Origin: Syntrophales bacterium
GTDB taxonomy: Bacteria; Desulfobacterota; Syntrophia; Syntrophales; UBA5619
Assembly (NCBI GenBank): GCA_023229765.1
Contig: JALNYO010000006.1
Span: forward strand, 1 to 64,000
Reading direction: 5' to 3'
DNA: 64,000 bases
In this document: one piece after another, positions 41,036 through 50,408 of the stretch
Layout: the number at the start of each line of letters is the position of its first letter
Numbering within the stretch: the stretch's first letter is position 1
Notes under the pieces: generated by a model
The model's input: the letters and a program-made list of their open reading frames with translations, nothing else
Database searches by the model: none
Told to the model about the DNA's origin: nothing
Made by a program: the position numbers and the translations under genes

Positions 41036-41994
41036 GCGTTGAATATGCAATCCCTTATCGCCTCACTGACGCGCCTGCGAATCTCCGACAGCTCCCCGGA
41101 AACGCGGAAGCCGGCGGCATTGACATGCCCCCCCCCGCCAAAGAACCGGGCAACGCGCTCTACATTTGCTTTCCCCTTGGAGCGGAGGCTGATCTTGAAG
41201 CGCCCGTCAACCAGCTCGGAATACAGCAGGGAAATTTCCACGCCGCGGATGGAACGGGGAAAATCGACGAACCCCTCGGCATGATCGGGAAGCGCCCCGG
41301 CCTCGGCAAGGGCTTTTTGCGTCACAACAAGCGAACCCACCCGTCCCTCTTCTTCCAGGGTCAGCGTCGGCAAAACCATCGCCAGTAACCGAATCCGCCC
41401 CGGATGGTCAGATTCATAGACGTTTTCAGAAATCCATTGGGGATTGGCGCCTTTTTCCACCAGCTCCGCCGCCGCCAGCAGGGCGTCGCGGCGGGTGTTG
41501 CCGTAACGAAAACCGCCGGTATCGGTTACAATTGCCGTGTAAAGACAAGTCGCTATCTCGCTGGTCAGCGGAAATTCCAGGTGTCGGGCCAGGCGAAAGA
41601 TAAGCTCGCCGGTAGAGCTCGCATCCGCATCAAGAAGGCAGACATCGCAGAACCCCCCGTTGGCAACATGGTGATCGATGTTCACAAGCTGGGTAATTTT
41701 TGCAATCTGCGCCGCTTCCTTTCCAATCCGTTCCAGTTCACCGCAATCAAGAATAGCGGCCACCTCAAAATTCTCAACAGGCGGCAACTTCCGGGTAATC
41801 AGGTCGCTGCCGGGAAGAAAAAGGAAGTTTTCGGGCGTGCTGTCCTGATTGTAAACGACGGCATCCTTTCCCATGCCGCGCAGCATATTATAAAGGGCCA
41901 GCGTCGAACCAATGGCGTCCCCGTCCGGACGCTCATGAGCCGCAATCAGAAATGTTTGATGCTGCTGGATCAATTCACCTATCTGCTGAAGCAT
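41032..41994 (-). CDS. nrnA: DHH-family nanoRNase/pAp phosphatase-like phosphoesterase
   Basis: A 320-residue DHH/DHHA1 phosphoesterase. AAHERPDGDAIGSTLAL and LVNIDHHVANGGF carry the metal-binding Asp/His residues, and GGGGHVNAAGF is the DHHA1 substrate-binding motif. Relatives degrade 2-5-mer RNA and dephosphorylate pAp. The ATG at 41994 follows GAGGAGG at 4 bases and overlaps rbfA by 20 bases; the longer frame to 42021 is rejected. The rbfA-nrnA-truB order is widespread in bacteria. Confidence 0.92.
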   Translation of the reverse strand: MLQQIGELIQQHQTFLIAAHERPDGDAIGSTLALYNMLRGMGKDAVVYNQDSTPENFLFLPGSDLITRKLPPVENFEVAAILDCGELERIGKEAAQIAKITQLVNIDHHVANGGFCDVCLLDADASSTGELIFRLARHLEFPLTSEIATCLYTAIVTDTGGFRYGNTRRDALLAAAELVEKGANPQWISENVYESDHPGRIRLLAMVLPTLTLEEEGRVGSLVVTQKALAEAGALPDHAEGFVDFPRSIRGVEISLLYSELVDGRFKISLRSKGKANVERVARFFGGGGHVNAAGFRVSGELSEIRRRVSEAIRDCIFNA

Positions 41995-42370
41995 TCCCCT
42001 CCTCGTTGCACAAAAAATCATCTTCCTTTTTATGAATCTCCGCGATCAGCTCTTCAATCCTTTCGCCGTAGGCAAAAGAGGGGTCGTAGGAGAAAAACAG
42101 TTCCGGAGCGTAACGAAGCTGGAGCCTGCGTCCCAATTCCCGTCTCAAAAATCCGGACGCCTTTTTCAGCCCCTCCTTAACCCCCTCGCTGCACTCATTC
42201 TTCCCAAATTCGACGAAATAAATCCTCGCCGAGCGCAGATCGTCGGAAACCTTAACCCCGGTAATCGTAAGAACGCCGATGCGGGGGTCGCGAACCTGTT
42301 TCAGCAGGATATCTGCTATCTCTATTTTGATCAGATCGGCCACGCGGTCTGCCCTTTTGAACCCAGTCAT
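41975..42370 (-). CDS. rbfA: 30S ribosome-binding factor A
   Basis: A 131-residue KH-type protein needed for late 16S rRNA maturation and cold adaptation. RADRVADLIKIEIADILLKQ starts the protein, DPRIGVLTITGVKVSDDLR and RRELGRRLQLRYAPELFFSYD are RbfA signatures, and an acidic C-terminal tail follows. It lies between infB and nrnA, overlapping the latter. Confidence 0.95.
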   Translation of the reverse strand: MTGFKRADRVADLIKIEIADILLKQVRDPRIGVLTITGVKVSDDLRSARIYFVEFGKNECSEGVKEGLKKASGFLRRELGRRLQLRYAPELFFSYDPSFAYGERIEELIAEIHKKEDDFLCNEEGNASADR

Positions 42371-42391
42371 TTTGACTCTGCCTTTATAAAA

Positions 42392-45184
42392 CTACAGTTT
42401 ACGCTCGATTTGTTCCTTTACGTAGGTTTCGATGATATCCATTGCCTTCATATCATTGAACCCCTCAATACCGATCCCGCATTCAAAACCAGCGGCTACC
42501 TCTTTGGCATCGTCCTTGAACCGCCTGAGCGAGGCAATTTTCCCCTCAAAAACCACAACCCCGTCCCGAATCAGGCGCAGGCTGGCCGACCGGACAATCT
42601 TGCCGTCCAGAACGAAACTCCCGGCAATGGCGCCGATCTTCGGAACACGGAAAACCTCCCTGACTTCGGCGCGCCCCTGGACAACCTCCTTATACACCGG
42701 CTCCAGGAGACCCTCCATGGCTGCCCTGACATCCGCAATAACATTATAGATGATGTCATAGAGCTTTATGTCGATCCCTTCATGTTCCGCCAGCTCCGCC
42801 ACCCGCGCGTCCGGTCGCACATTGAACCCGATGATGATCGCGTCCGACGCCGAGGCGAGCATGACGTCATTTTCGGTAATGGTTCCCGTAGAGCTGTGAA
42901 TTATTTTAAGTTTTATATCGTTTGTACTGAGCTTGTTGAGGGCTTCGCACAAGGCCTCGACGGAGCCCTGCACATCCGCTTTGACGATGACATTCAGTTC
43001 CTTGGCCCCCTCCTTTATCCGCTGATAGAGCTGTTCCAGCGTTACCTTCGAGGATACGGAAAGATCCCTTTCCCGTTCCTTGCGAATCCAGTACTGGCCG
43101 ATGCTTCTCGCTTTTTTCTCATCCTCGACGCAGACGAACTCGGTGCCTACCTGCGGTACGCGGGAGAAACCAACGACCTCGACCGGCATCGCCGGACCGG
43201 CTTCGCTGATTTTTTTGCCCTGATCGTTCACCAGGGCGCGCACCCGGCCAAATTCCGTCTTGGAAACAAAGGCATCCCCCTCATGCAAGGTGCCCTCCTG
43301 GATCAGAACGGTCGCCAACGGCCCCCGTCCCCGGTCCAGCTTGGCTTCGATTATAACGCCGCGGGCGGGACGATCAGGATCGGCTTTCAGTTCCATGATA
43401 TCGGTTTGCAGGATGATCATCTCCAAAAGTCCTTCAATGCCTATCTTTTTCTTTGCCGAAACCTCGCAGAAGATGGTCTCCCCGCCCCATTCCTCGGACA
43501 GGAGGTTGTACTCAGTCAGGGTCTGGCGGATCTTCCCCGGATCCGCCCCCGGCTTGTCGATTTTATTGATCGCAACGATGATCGGCACTCCGGCAACCTT
43601 GGCATGATTTATCGCCTCAACGGTCTGATCCATAATGCCGTCGTCCGCGGCGACAACCAATACTACAATGTCCGTTACCTGGGCGCCCCTCGCCCGCATC
43701 GCGGTAAACGCCTCATGCCCCGGCGTATCCAGAAAAACAATATCCCGGTTGTTGATATTGACGCGGTACGCGCCGATTGCCTGGGTTATGCCGCCCGCCT
43801 CGCCGTCGATTACGTTAGTCTGCCTGATCGCGTCGAGCAGCGAAGTCTTGCCGTGATCAACATGCCCCATGATCGTGACCACGGGCGCTCTCAATCGGAG
43901 CTTCTCGGGGGAATCCTCTTCCCGCTGCATAATCTCTTCCCGCTCGCCCTGCGACGCCTCCACCTGGTATCCAAAATCCGCGGCAATCAGGGAGGCCGTA
44001 TCGATATCAACCGACTGGTTGATCGTCAACATCAGCCCGAGACCGATCAGCTTGTTGATAACCTCAGACGCCTTGATCCCCATCCTTTTGGCGAGCTCAC
44101 CAACGCTTATCGCCTCGTCAACATGAATCCTTCGCTTGATCGCCTTGGGCGTTGTGATCAGCGTCTTCTTCATCTTGACCGGCGCAGGTTTCTTTTCTTC
44201 ACGCCATTTCGGACGTCGTTCCTGCTGCTCCGAATCGAGCGGTTGTCCCTTTTTATCGGTTAACTTCTTCAGAAATGGTTTTTTCCTGGGTGCATCATCG
44301 CTCATGAGAACTTCAAAGGGCGCCTTTGTTCCCCCCTTCTTCTTCAGTTTGTCAATCGCTTCCGCAGGCTTGCCTGGTTTGCCGAAACGCGCTGGCAAAG
44401 GCGCCGCCGCGCCCTCGCCCTTGCGAAATGGCTCTTTGGAAGGTGTATGCAAAGGTTTGGCAGGGGCGGCAACAGGCTTTGGCCTTTGCTCAAACGGCTG
44501 CTTTCTGGTTTCGGCTGCCGGAGGATGCACCCTCGGGGCTGCATCTTGCAGGCTTTTAGTCCCGGCGCTTGCAGATGTTGCCGCCTCCGGCTGCACAGCA
44601 GCAACCTTTTCTTCACGTTTGTCCTGCTTTTCCGCAGGCGCTGCCGTTGCCGGTGGCGCCACGTGGCTTTCTGACTCTGCGACAGGCTTTTTGGCGATCT
44701 CCTCCTTCTGGGGAACATTGGCCGGCGGAACAGGCGGCCGGCGGATAACGCCTCTTAGAGGCTCATGCCTGTAGATTGAGGTCCTTACCGGAGGTTGCTT
44801 TACCGGCTCTTGCTTTACCGGCTCTTGCTTTACCGGCTGCTCTGGCTGAACTCTCTCCGCAACCGGCGCGACCGTTTCGGCAGGTTTTTCAATCTCAACA
44901 GGGGCGATCTCGCTGCTTGCCTCGGCGCTTTCTTCTTCAGCAGGGGCATCTTCAACGGCAGAAGGCACAGCCCTTCTTCTGATGACCGTGGACTTGATCC
45001 TTTTTTCCACTATCTCTTTAGGCTCTTTTGACAGCAGTTCTGCCTGCATCCTCTCAAGTTCGCCGTCCTCGAGCGCGCTCGAATGGGATTTGCCGGTAAT
45101 GCCAATCTTTTCCAGTCGCGCGATCAGCTCCTTGTTCTCAAGCCCCAGATCCTTCGCCAGTTCATAAACCCTTTTTTTCGACAT
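42392..45184 (-). CDS. infB: translation initiation factor IF-2
   Basis: A 930-residue GTPase that places fMet-tRNA on the 30S subunit. An N-terminal IF2_N domain (KKRVYELAKDLGLENKELI) is followed by a long low-complexity linker (~60-340) rich in Pro, Ala, Glu and Lys, including tandem PVKQE repeats (15-base units near 44800-44840). A second IF2_N (~355-405), the G domain (VTIMGHVDHGKTSLLDAI; DTPGHEAF; NKIDKPGADP) and domains II-IV follow. The ATG at 45184 is chosen over the GTG at 45193, which would sit directly on the AGGAGAG ribosome site. Confidence 0.97.
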   Translation of the reverse strand: MSKKRVYELAKDLGLENKELIARLEKIGITGKSHSSALEDGELERMQAELLSKEPKEIVEKRIKSTVIRRRAVPSAVEDAPAEEESAEASSEIAPVEIEKPAETVAPVAERVQPEQPVKQEPVKQEPVKQPPVRTSIYRHEPLRGVIRRPPVPPANVPQKEEIAKKPVAESESHVAPPATAAPAEKQDKREEKVAAVQPEAATSASAGTKSLQDAAPRVHPPAAETRKQPFEQRPKPVAAPAKPLHTPSKEPFRKGEGAAAPLPARFGKPGKPAEAIDKLKKKGGTKAPFEVLMSDDAPRKKPFLKKLTDKKGQPLDSEQQERRPKWREEKKPAPVKMKKTLITTPKAIKRRIHVDEAISVGELAKRMGIKASEVINKLIGLGLMLTINQSVDIDTASLIAADFGYQVEASQGEREEIMQREEDSPEKLRLRAPVVTIMGHVDHGKTSLLDAIRQTNVIDGEAGGITQAIGAYRVNINNRDIVFLDTPGHEAFTAMRARGAQVTDIVVLVVAADDGIMDQTVEAINHAKVAGVPIIVAINKIDKPGADPGKIRQTLTEYNLLSEEWGGETIFCEVSAKKKIGIEGLLEMIILQTDIMELKADPDRPARGVIIEAKLDRGRGPLATVLIQEGTLHEGDAFVSKTEFGRVRALVNDQGKKISEAGPAMPVEVVGFSRVPQVGTEFVCVEDEKKARSIGQYWIRKERERDLSVSSKVTLEQLYQRIKEGAKELNVIVKADVQGSVEALCEALNKLSTNDIKLKIIHSSTGTITENDVMLASASDAIIIGFNVRPDARVAELAEHEGIDIKLYDIIYNVIADVRAAMEGLLEPVYKEVVQGRAEVREVFRVPKIGAIAGSFVLDGKIVRSASLRLIRDGVVVFEGKIASLRRFKDDAKEVAAGFECGIGIEGFNDMKAMDIIETYVKEQIERKL

Positions 45185-45243
45185 ACTCAACACTCTCTCC
45201 TGTCGAACGTCTCCTCAAAAACCCTTTCGACAATATAAAAATA

Positions 45244-46500
45244 TTACTTTTCCCCAAGCTCTTGATCGATAGCCATTTCCGCCCCTTTTATCCAGGCTTC
45301 GGCAGTGGTCTCGCCCACGTCAGGCAGGGCAGAAAGCTGTTCCACGTCGGCGGCGGCCAGCATCGCTACGCTCTTCAAGCCGGCGGCAACAAGTTTTTCC
45401 GCATTCATTTCCCCTATGCCGGGTATTTCCATTAAAGCCCTGTAACCCTCTTCCTCCGTCTTGACGGCTGTCGCCGACTCGCTTTTTACATCAATCTTCC
45501 AGCTGGTCAATTTTACCGCCAATCTGACATTTTGGCCACTCTTTCCAATTGCCAGCGAAAGCTGATCATCGGCAACAATTACCTCCATCGCCCTGTTTTC
45601 TTCATCAACGAACACCCTGTTCACCTTGGCCGGGGCAAGGGCATTGCAAACATATTTGGCCTGATCTTCCGAATAGGGGACTATGTCTATCTTTTCTCCC
45701 CGGAGCTCCTGAACCACGCTCTGCACCCGGGCGCCCCTCATCCCCACACAGGCGCCCACCGGATCTATATCCTTGTCTCTGGTCCTGACGGCGATCTTGG
45801 AACGTTTCCCGGGCTCCCGCGCCACATTGACTATTTCTATGAGTCCTTCTGCAATTTCAGGAACTTCCAACTCGAACAATGCCTTCAGAAAACCGGGATG
45901 GGTGCGCGACAGAATAATCTGCGGACCCTTGGTAATCTTTTTAACCTCGCAGATAAAGCTCCTTATTCTGTCTCCCCTTTTGTAAGCCTCTTTGAAGATC
46001 TGCTCATTCACAGGCAATACGCCCTCTGTAGTGCCAAGGTTGACAATTATGTTTCCCCCCTCGACTCGCTGAACAAACCCATTGCTGATATCGCCTTTTT
46101 TGTCGTGGTATTCTTCATATATATTATCGCGTTCCGCGTCTTTTACCCGCTGGATAATTATCTGCCGGGCCGTTTGCACAGCGATGCGGCCGAAGGTGCT
46201 CGTCTCAATCTTGCTGCCCAGAACGTCTCCAAACTGCGCTTCCTCATCAAGGTTTGCTACTGCCTCTTCAACGGAAATCTGCGTCTCGGGATCCATGACC
46301 TTTTCCACTACAGTCTTGAACTGAAAGACCTCGATCTCGCCGGCCTCGTCATTATAGTGAGCCTCCAATTCCACGTCAGCGCCCAGTTTCTTTCGGGCAG
46401 CCATCAGCATGGCGTCTTCCAGCGCCTGGATGATCACCTCTTTGTCTATCCCGCGATCCTTTCCCATCTGTTCAATCAGACGTTTTAGCTCCGCAAACAT
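45244..46500 (-). CDS. nusA: transcription termination/antitermination factor NusA
   Basis: A 418-residue RNA polymerase-binding factor. NusA N-terminal domain (~1-125), S1 (~135-200; GNIIVNLGTTEGVLPVNEQI), KH1 and KH2 (~205-345; VGACVGMRGARVQSVVQELR; QLSLAIGKSGQNVRLAVKL) and a C-terminal helix-hairpin-helix segment (~360-412; MEIPGIGEMNAEKLVAAGL; LPDVGETTAEAWIKGAE). It has shorter C-terminal repeats than E. coli, as usual outside Gammaproteobacteria. In the rimP-nusA-infB operon. Confidence 0.97.
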   Translation of the reverse strand: MFAELKRLIEQMGKDRGIDKEVIIQALEDAMLMAARKKLGADVELEAHYNDEAGEIEVFQFKTVVEKVMDPETQISVEEAVANLDEEAQFGDVLGSKIETSTFGRIAVQTARQIIIQRVKDAERDNIYEEYHDKKGDISNGFVQRVEGGNIIVNLGTTEGVLPVNEQIFKEAYKRGDRIRSFICEVKKITKGPQIILSRTHPGFLKALFELEVPEIAEGLIEIVNVAREPGKRSKIAVRTRDKDIDPVGACVGMRGARVQSVVQELRGEKIDIVPYSEDQAKYVCNALAPAKVNRVFVDEENRAMEVIVADDQLSLAIGKSGQNVRLAVKLTSWKIDVKSESATAVKTEEEGYRALMEIPGIGEMNAEKLVAAGLKSVAMLAAADVEQLSALPDVGETTAEAWIKGAEMAIDQELGEK

Positions 46501-46548
46501 TCAAAAAACCTCCACTTTTATTCGTTAATAACCATTATAATGACAAGG

Positions 46549-47019
46549 TTACAATGTATATTCCAGATTGGCCCTTACAACCTTTTCCCTCGGGATTCGC
46601 AAGGTTTGACCATCCACGGACATCACAATGACCTTTCCTGCAACGTCGCTGTCCTCATAACTTACCAACTCGCCCCGCAAGTCACGCCTTCCTTCCAGTT
46701 TTTCCAGAAGCCGGACATGAATCCGGGAACCGCAATACCTTACAAAATCCTTGTCCCTATGGAGCGGACGATCAAGACCCGGCGAGGAGATCTCCAGCGT
46801 ATATTGCCCCGGCGGCACATCATGGACATCCAGTAGGTCGCCCAGTTTGTCGCTTACCTGCGCGCAGTCGTCCACGGTGACCCCGCCCTCCTTGTCGATG
46901 TAAACGCGCACCAGCCAGTGGGCCTTCATCTTCAGGCATTCCACCAGAACCATCTCCATCCCATCCGCGGCGATCAGCGGCTCTGCAAGTTGCCCAATTT
47001 GTTCTTCATACGTTTGCAT
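46549..47019 (-). CDS. rimP: ribosome maturation factor RimP
   Basis: A 156-residue protein needed for 30S assembly. The N-terminal domain has the pattern EEQIGQLAEPLIAADGMEMV and VTVDDCAQVSDKLGDLLD; LEISSPGLDRPLHRDKDF is the RimP signature, followed by an SH3-like C-terminal domain. The frame stays open to 47103, but the extra 28 residues would be encoded through the terminator at 47070-47096 and have no family match, so the ATG at 47019 is used. First gene of the nusA-infB operon. Confidence 0.94.
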   Translation of the reverse strand: MQTYEEQIGQLAEPLIAADGMEMVLVECLKMKAHWLVRVYIDKEGGVTVDDCAQVSDKLGDLLDVHDVPPGQYTLEISSPGLDRPLHRDKDFVRYCGSRIHVRLLEKLEGRRDLRGELVSYEDSDVAGKVIVMSVDGQTLRIPREKVVRANLEYTL

Positions 47020-47069
47020 GGTCCAAGCAGCTAACCTTCTTGTTGTTAAAATCCGGCTTCCCCATCTCT

Positions 47070-47096
47070 CTAAAAAAAAAGTGGGCGCAAGCCCAC
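47070..47096 (-). terminator. Rho-independent terminator after pcnB, upstream of rimP
   Basis: On the minus strand GTGGGC-TTGC-GCCCAC is followed by nine T. It is about 70 bases after the pcnB stop (47164) and 50 bases before rimP. It separates pcnB from the rimP-nusA-infB operon, unless it acts as an attenuator; no obvious promoter is seen in the short gap. Confidence 0.92.
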
Positions 47097-47163
47097 TCAT
47101 CAAAACCTGCCGATGATTTTGTCGCCTTCTACCATCTGCCGAGGATCATTGCAAGAAGAAAAT

Positions 47164-48495
47164 TTAAGGCGCGACAATACGTTCCGCAGGACAAGCGCTG
47201 CGTCTTTTCCTTCTGCGGCGTTTTGCCGGCGCCGCGGCCGCTGCGCCAGGAGGGTCCAACCGGGTTTCGGCTGGGGCATTTATGAAGTTTTTCCACCATT
47301 CACGAGCTTTCCGGCCTTCTTCCCGCATCCGGGTCGTGAATATCAGATACGTCATGGCGTCCGAGAACTCGGGCCGACCGGCCAGGGAGGCGGGGCGCCG
47401 CGGCGGTATTCTGTGCAAGGAGGGCTGCAAGGCAAGAATGCGGCGCAGTTGACCGCTGATCCGTCCCGGCACGCTGACGGTCGTTACCAGCTCCGTCAGA
47501 AACAATTCACAGGCGGCATCCAGGGCCTGCAAATAGGGAACGCCCTCACGGTGACGGGCAAGGGCATCCTCTTCCAGCCCGGGGCCAAAGAGCATTGCCA
47601 GAAAAAGCGGTGGGGAGGGGGAGAGTCCCTTTTGCAGGAGCCGGTCGAGACTTTCCATGTTTGCCTGCAAGACCGCAGTCAGATCGCCTTTGGCGGCGGA
47701 CCCCCGAATCAGCGCGGGGAAAAGGGCGGCAAGGAGCCCGCTTTTCTCCAAAAGGGTAAAAACCGGACGGGCAGACCCGAGCAGGAAGATCTTCAGCATT
47801 TCCTCGTAGAGCCTCGCCGGCGCGGCGCGGACGATGGTGGGAGCAAGTTCGCAGATAACATCCCAAGCCTCCGTATCTATAGCAAAATCGTGGGAGGCGG
47901 CGAAACGGACAGCGCGAATCATCCGCACCGGATCTTCCGTAAACCGGACAAAGGGATCGCCGATGGGACGAATGAGCCGCTGTTCCAGATCGCTCATCCC
48001 ATTGGTGAAGTCAATAACCGAAAAATCAGCGATGCTGTAGGCCAGGGCGTTGATGGTAAAGTCGCGGCGAAGGGCATCCTCCTCCGGAGTCCCGAAAACA
48101 TTGTCGCGCAGCACCATTCCGTCTTCGTCCTTCAGATGACGCGGCGGGCGTTTTTCGCCGTCCGCTTCTTCCGCCCCCTCTGCCTCGGAAGGCGCGGAAG
48201 CGCGAAAGGTGGAGACCTCCAGAATTTCATCCTGGAAATGCAGATGCACCAGCCGAAAACGGCGGCCGATGATCCGGGCATTGCGAAAGAGATGTTTGAT
48301 CTGGCCGGGCGCGGCATTTGTCACTATATCAAAATCCTTGGGAGTGCGCCCCAGAAGCAGGTCGCGGACGCACCCGCCCACGAGGTAGGCGACAAAACCA
48401 TTGTCCTGAAGACGATAAAGGGTATGCAGCGCGTTGGGGCTGATCTGCTTGCGTGATATTCCGTGTTCCTCTCGACCAATAATTCGTGGTTGCAT
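47164..48495 (-). CDS. pcnB: poly(A) polymerase / CCA-adding-like nucleotidyltransferase PcnB
   Basis: A 443-residue class II nucleotidyltransferase. VGGCVRDLLLGRTPKDFDIV holds the GG motif and catalytic DxD. FRNARIIGRRFRLVHLHF followed by EVSTFR is the poly(A) polymerase (PcnB) version of the family rather than the CCA enzyme. RRDFTINALAY and DPVRMIRAVRFAASHDF are further motifs. The C-terminus is Arg/Lys-rich (APAKRRRRKRRS), also typical of PcnB. It adds 3' A tails that promote RNA decay. The ATG at 48495 gives MQPRIIGREEHGISRK, like E. coli PcnB; the ribosome site is unclear. Confidence 0.9.
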   Translation of the reverse strand: MQPRIIGREEHGISRKQISPNALHTLYRLQDNGFVAYLVGGCVRDLLLGRTPKDFDIVTNAAPGQIKHLFRNARIIGRRFRLVHLHFQDEILEVSTFRASAPSEAEGAEEADGEKRPPRHLKDEDGMVLRDNVFGTPEEDALRRDFTINALAYSIADFSVIDFTNGMSDLEQRLIRPIGDPFVRFTEDPVRMIRAVRFAASHDFAIDTEAWDVICELAPTIVRAAPARLYEEMLKIFLLGSARPVFTLLEKSGLLAALFPALIRGSAAKGDLTAVLQANMESLDRLLQKGLSPSPPLFLAMLFGPGLEEDALARHREGVPYLQALDAACELFLTELVTTVSVPGRISGQLRRILALQPSLHRIPPRRPASLAGRPEFSDAMTYLIFTTRMREEGRKAREWWKNFINAPAETRLDPPGAAAAAPAKRRRRKRRSACPAERIVAP

Positions 48496-48680
48496 GGCGG
48501 CCGCTATATACATCGAAAGCCCGGGGTGTCAATACGAATTTTCACCCCCTCCGCTTTGCAAGGTAGATAAAATGAGGCATGTTCGCAACAAACCGGTTTC
48601 GGCCGTACCTTCTGCTGAATTTAATTGCCAATATTTTTCTGTTCAACGTGACTAATTTCAACTCTTTGTGCATATTATAC

Positions 48681-48710
48681 TTGACAAAAGGCCTTCCAGG
48701 GGAAGATACT
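48681..48710 (+). promoter_or_regulatory. candidate promoter of the ompA-family gene, long leader
   Basis: TTGACA (48681-48686) and GATACT (48705-48710) are 18 bases apart. This would give a leader of about 190 bases before the ATG at 48906. The leader has G-rich stretches (48790-48845), but I could not match it to a known riboswitch. The 410-base gap 48496-48905 holds no gene that I can support. Confidence 0.5.
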
Positions 48711-48905
48711 GTCAAAACCCACTTGCATTGGTGCGTAAAGTGGGCAAATTTCTTACGAGAAGAGTGCAACTGGCGGTTTTGTATTTTACTGTGGGAGGTA
48801 ATGGCCCGGCAGACTGGGAGTAAATCCGGCGGGCGGGAGTGTCAGTTTCTTGGGAATATCGAGGGTTTGTAATATTATTTTTAACCATCAAATGGAGGAG
48901 GAACA

Positions 48906-50195
48906 ATGAAAAAAATGGCTTTGGGCGTTGCCGTGCTTCTGCTGCTGGCATTTGCAGCCACGGGCATGGCCGAGGTGAAGGCGGGCTCGGTTTCGATCAC
49001 TCCTTACATCGGGGGTTACCGGTTTGAGGGAAATATGGACGTCGAAAACGGACCGGTCTTTGGTCTGCGCGGTGGGTACAACTTTACAAAGAATGCAGGG
49101 CTCGAAGGGTACTTCCACTATGTGAAAGCCGAATTCAAAGGCGTAGCCGGCAATCCTGACATGAAGCTGCTCGGCTACGGCATTGACGGCCTCTACCATT
49201 TTCTGCCGGGCAACCGCCTGGTGCCCTTTCTGGCCGCAGGCGTCGGAATGACCCATTACGACCCGGAGATAATGAACAGCCGCAACAAGTTAACGATCAA
49301 TTACGGCGGCGGGCTCAAGTATTTTCTCACGGATAATGTGGCGCTCCGTGCTGATTTACGCCATGTCCTGCCCGTGAATGGCCGTTACAACGATCTGCTC
49401 TACACCATCGGCGTCACCTTCGCCTTCGGCGGGACAAAGGAGACGCCCGCACCCGTGGCAGCCCCGGAATCCGCTCCCGCTCCCGCTCCCGCTCCCTCTG
49501 CCCCGGCGGCGCCGGCTGCTGCGGTTATCGGCGATTCCGATAACGACGGCGTTCTGGACAACCAGGACAAATGTCCTGACACCCCCGCCGGCGTAACGGT
49601 CGATGCGGTCGGCTGTCCCCTTGATTCGGACGGGGACGGCGTTTACGATTATCTGGACAAATGCCCCGGGACCCCTGCCGGCGTAACGGTCGATGCGGTC
49701 GGCTGCCCGCTTGATTCGGACGGGGACGGCGTTTACGATTATCTGGACAAATGCCCCGGGACCCCTGCCGGCGTAACGGTCGATGCGGTCGGCTGTCCGC
49801 CCCCGGCGCCCGCAACCCCCAAGGAAACGGCAATCATCGAGAAGGGCAGGGTAACCCTGAATGTGGAGTTCGACTTCGACAAGGCAGTGGTAAAGAAACA
49901 GTACTACAATGAAATTAATGAACTGGCCACTGTCCTGAAAAAATACCCTGATCTCAAGATCGCGATCGAGGGACATACGGACAACATTGGCACGACCGCC
50001 TACAACGAAAAGCTTTCCCAGCGGCGGGCAGAGGCAGTGATGAATTATCTGATCAAACAATCGGAAATTGATGCGGCGCGTTTGAGCGCCAAGGGGTACG
50101 GCGAGACCCGGCCCATCGCCTCTAACGCAACCAAGGCAGGCCGTCAGAAGAATCGTCGGGTAGAAGCGGCAGCCGAGTACATCATCAAGAAGTAG
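48906..50195 (+). CDS. OmpA-family outer-membrane protein with TSP3 calcium repeats
   Basis: A 429-residue protein. A signal peptide (MALGVAVLLLLAFAATGMA) is followed by an OmpA-like eight-strand barrel (~20-180; ITPYIGGYRFEGNMDVENG), an Ala/Pro linker, three thrombospondin type 3 repeats (~205-300; DSDGDGVYDYLDKCPGTPAG) and an OmpA C-terminal peptidoglycan-binding domain (~320-425; VEFDFDKAVVKKQYYNEIN; IEGHTDNIGTTAYNEKLSQR; NRRVE). It links the outer membrane to the cell wall; the TSP3 spacer is expected to bind Ca2+. GGAGGAGG precedes the ATG. A strong terminator follows the stop. Monocistronic. Confidence 0.95.
   Translation: MKKMALGVAVLLLLAFAATGMAEVKAGSVSITPYIGGYRFEGNMDVENGPVFGLRGGYNFTKNAGLEGYFHYVKAEFKGVAGNPDMKLLGYGIDGLYHFLPGNRLVPFLAAGVGMTHYDPEIMNSRNKLTINYGGGLKYFLTDNVALRADLRHVLPVNGRYNDLLYTIGVTFAFGGTKETPAPVAAPESAPAPAPAPSAPAAPAAAVIGDSDNDGVLDNQDKCPDTPAGVTVDAVGCPLDSDGDGVYDYLDKCPGTPAGVTVDAVGCPLDSDGDGVYDYLDKCPGTPAGVTVDAVGCPPPAPATPKETAIIEKGRVTLNVEFDFDKAVVKKQYYNEINELATVLKKYPDLKIAIEGHTDNIGTTAYNEKLSQRRAEAVMNYLIKQSEIDAARLSAKGYGETRPIASNATKAGRQKNRRVEAAAEYIIKK
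49533..49802. repeat. three 90-base tandem repeats within the OmpA-family gene
   Basis: Units begin at 49533, 49623 and 49713, each encoding 30 residues with a DSDxDGVxDxxDxCPxTPAG core. The second and third units are almost identical at the DNA level; the first has diverged. This suggests recent unit duplication and possible length variation. Confidence 0.9.
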
Positions 50196-50224
50196 CCAAA
50201 AAATGAAGTGGCAACGATCGCTTT

Positions 50225-50257
50225 AAAACGGGGCCCTGCGAACGGGCCCCGTTTTAT
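50225..50257 (+). terminator. Rho-independent terminator after the OmpA-family gene
   Basis: AAAACGGGGCCC-TGCGAAC-GGGCCCCGTTTTAT, a strong GC stem with A/T flanks, 30 bases after the stop at 50195. The symmetry would allow function on both strands. Confidence 0.9.
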
Positions 50258-50408
50258 CCGCTCCCCTGCCCCAAAAGACGACCTGCGTCATCATTCCCTT
50301 AAACATAATCGCGCCTGGTGTTGTATAATGTTTGTCAAGCGGCACTGTTATACGTAAGGCCCTGGCTTTGCCTGAGGCGGTAATGCGACAAAAATTGGAG
50401 GAGAAAGT

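Noticed and set aside
42032..44263. A 743-codon open frame antisense to infB
   Set aside because: It is the complement of a certain infB gene in GC-rich DNA, has no family motif or ribosome site, and its residue composition follows the sense codons.
48711..48905. Leader of the OmpA-family gene as a c-di-GMP or cobalamin riboswitch
   Set aside because: G-rich, but I could not find the conserved core of either class.
49356..50060. Minus-strand frame with internal repeats (IDRYAGRGPGAFVQIIVNAV)
   Set aside because: The repeats are just the complement of the TSP3 units of the OmpA-family gene.
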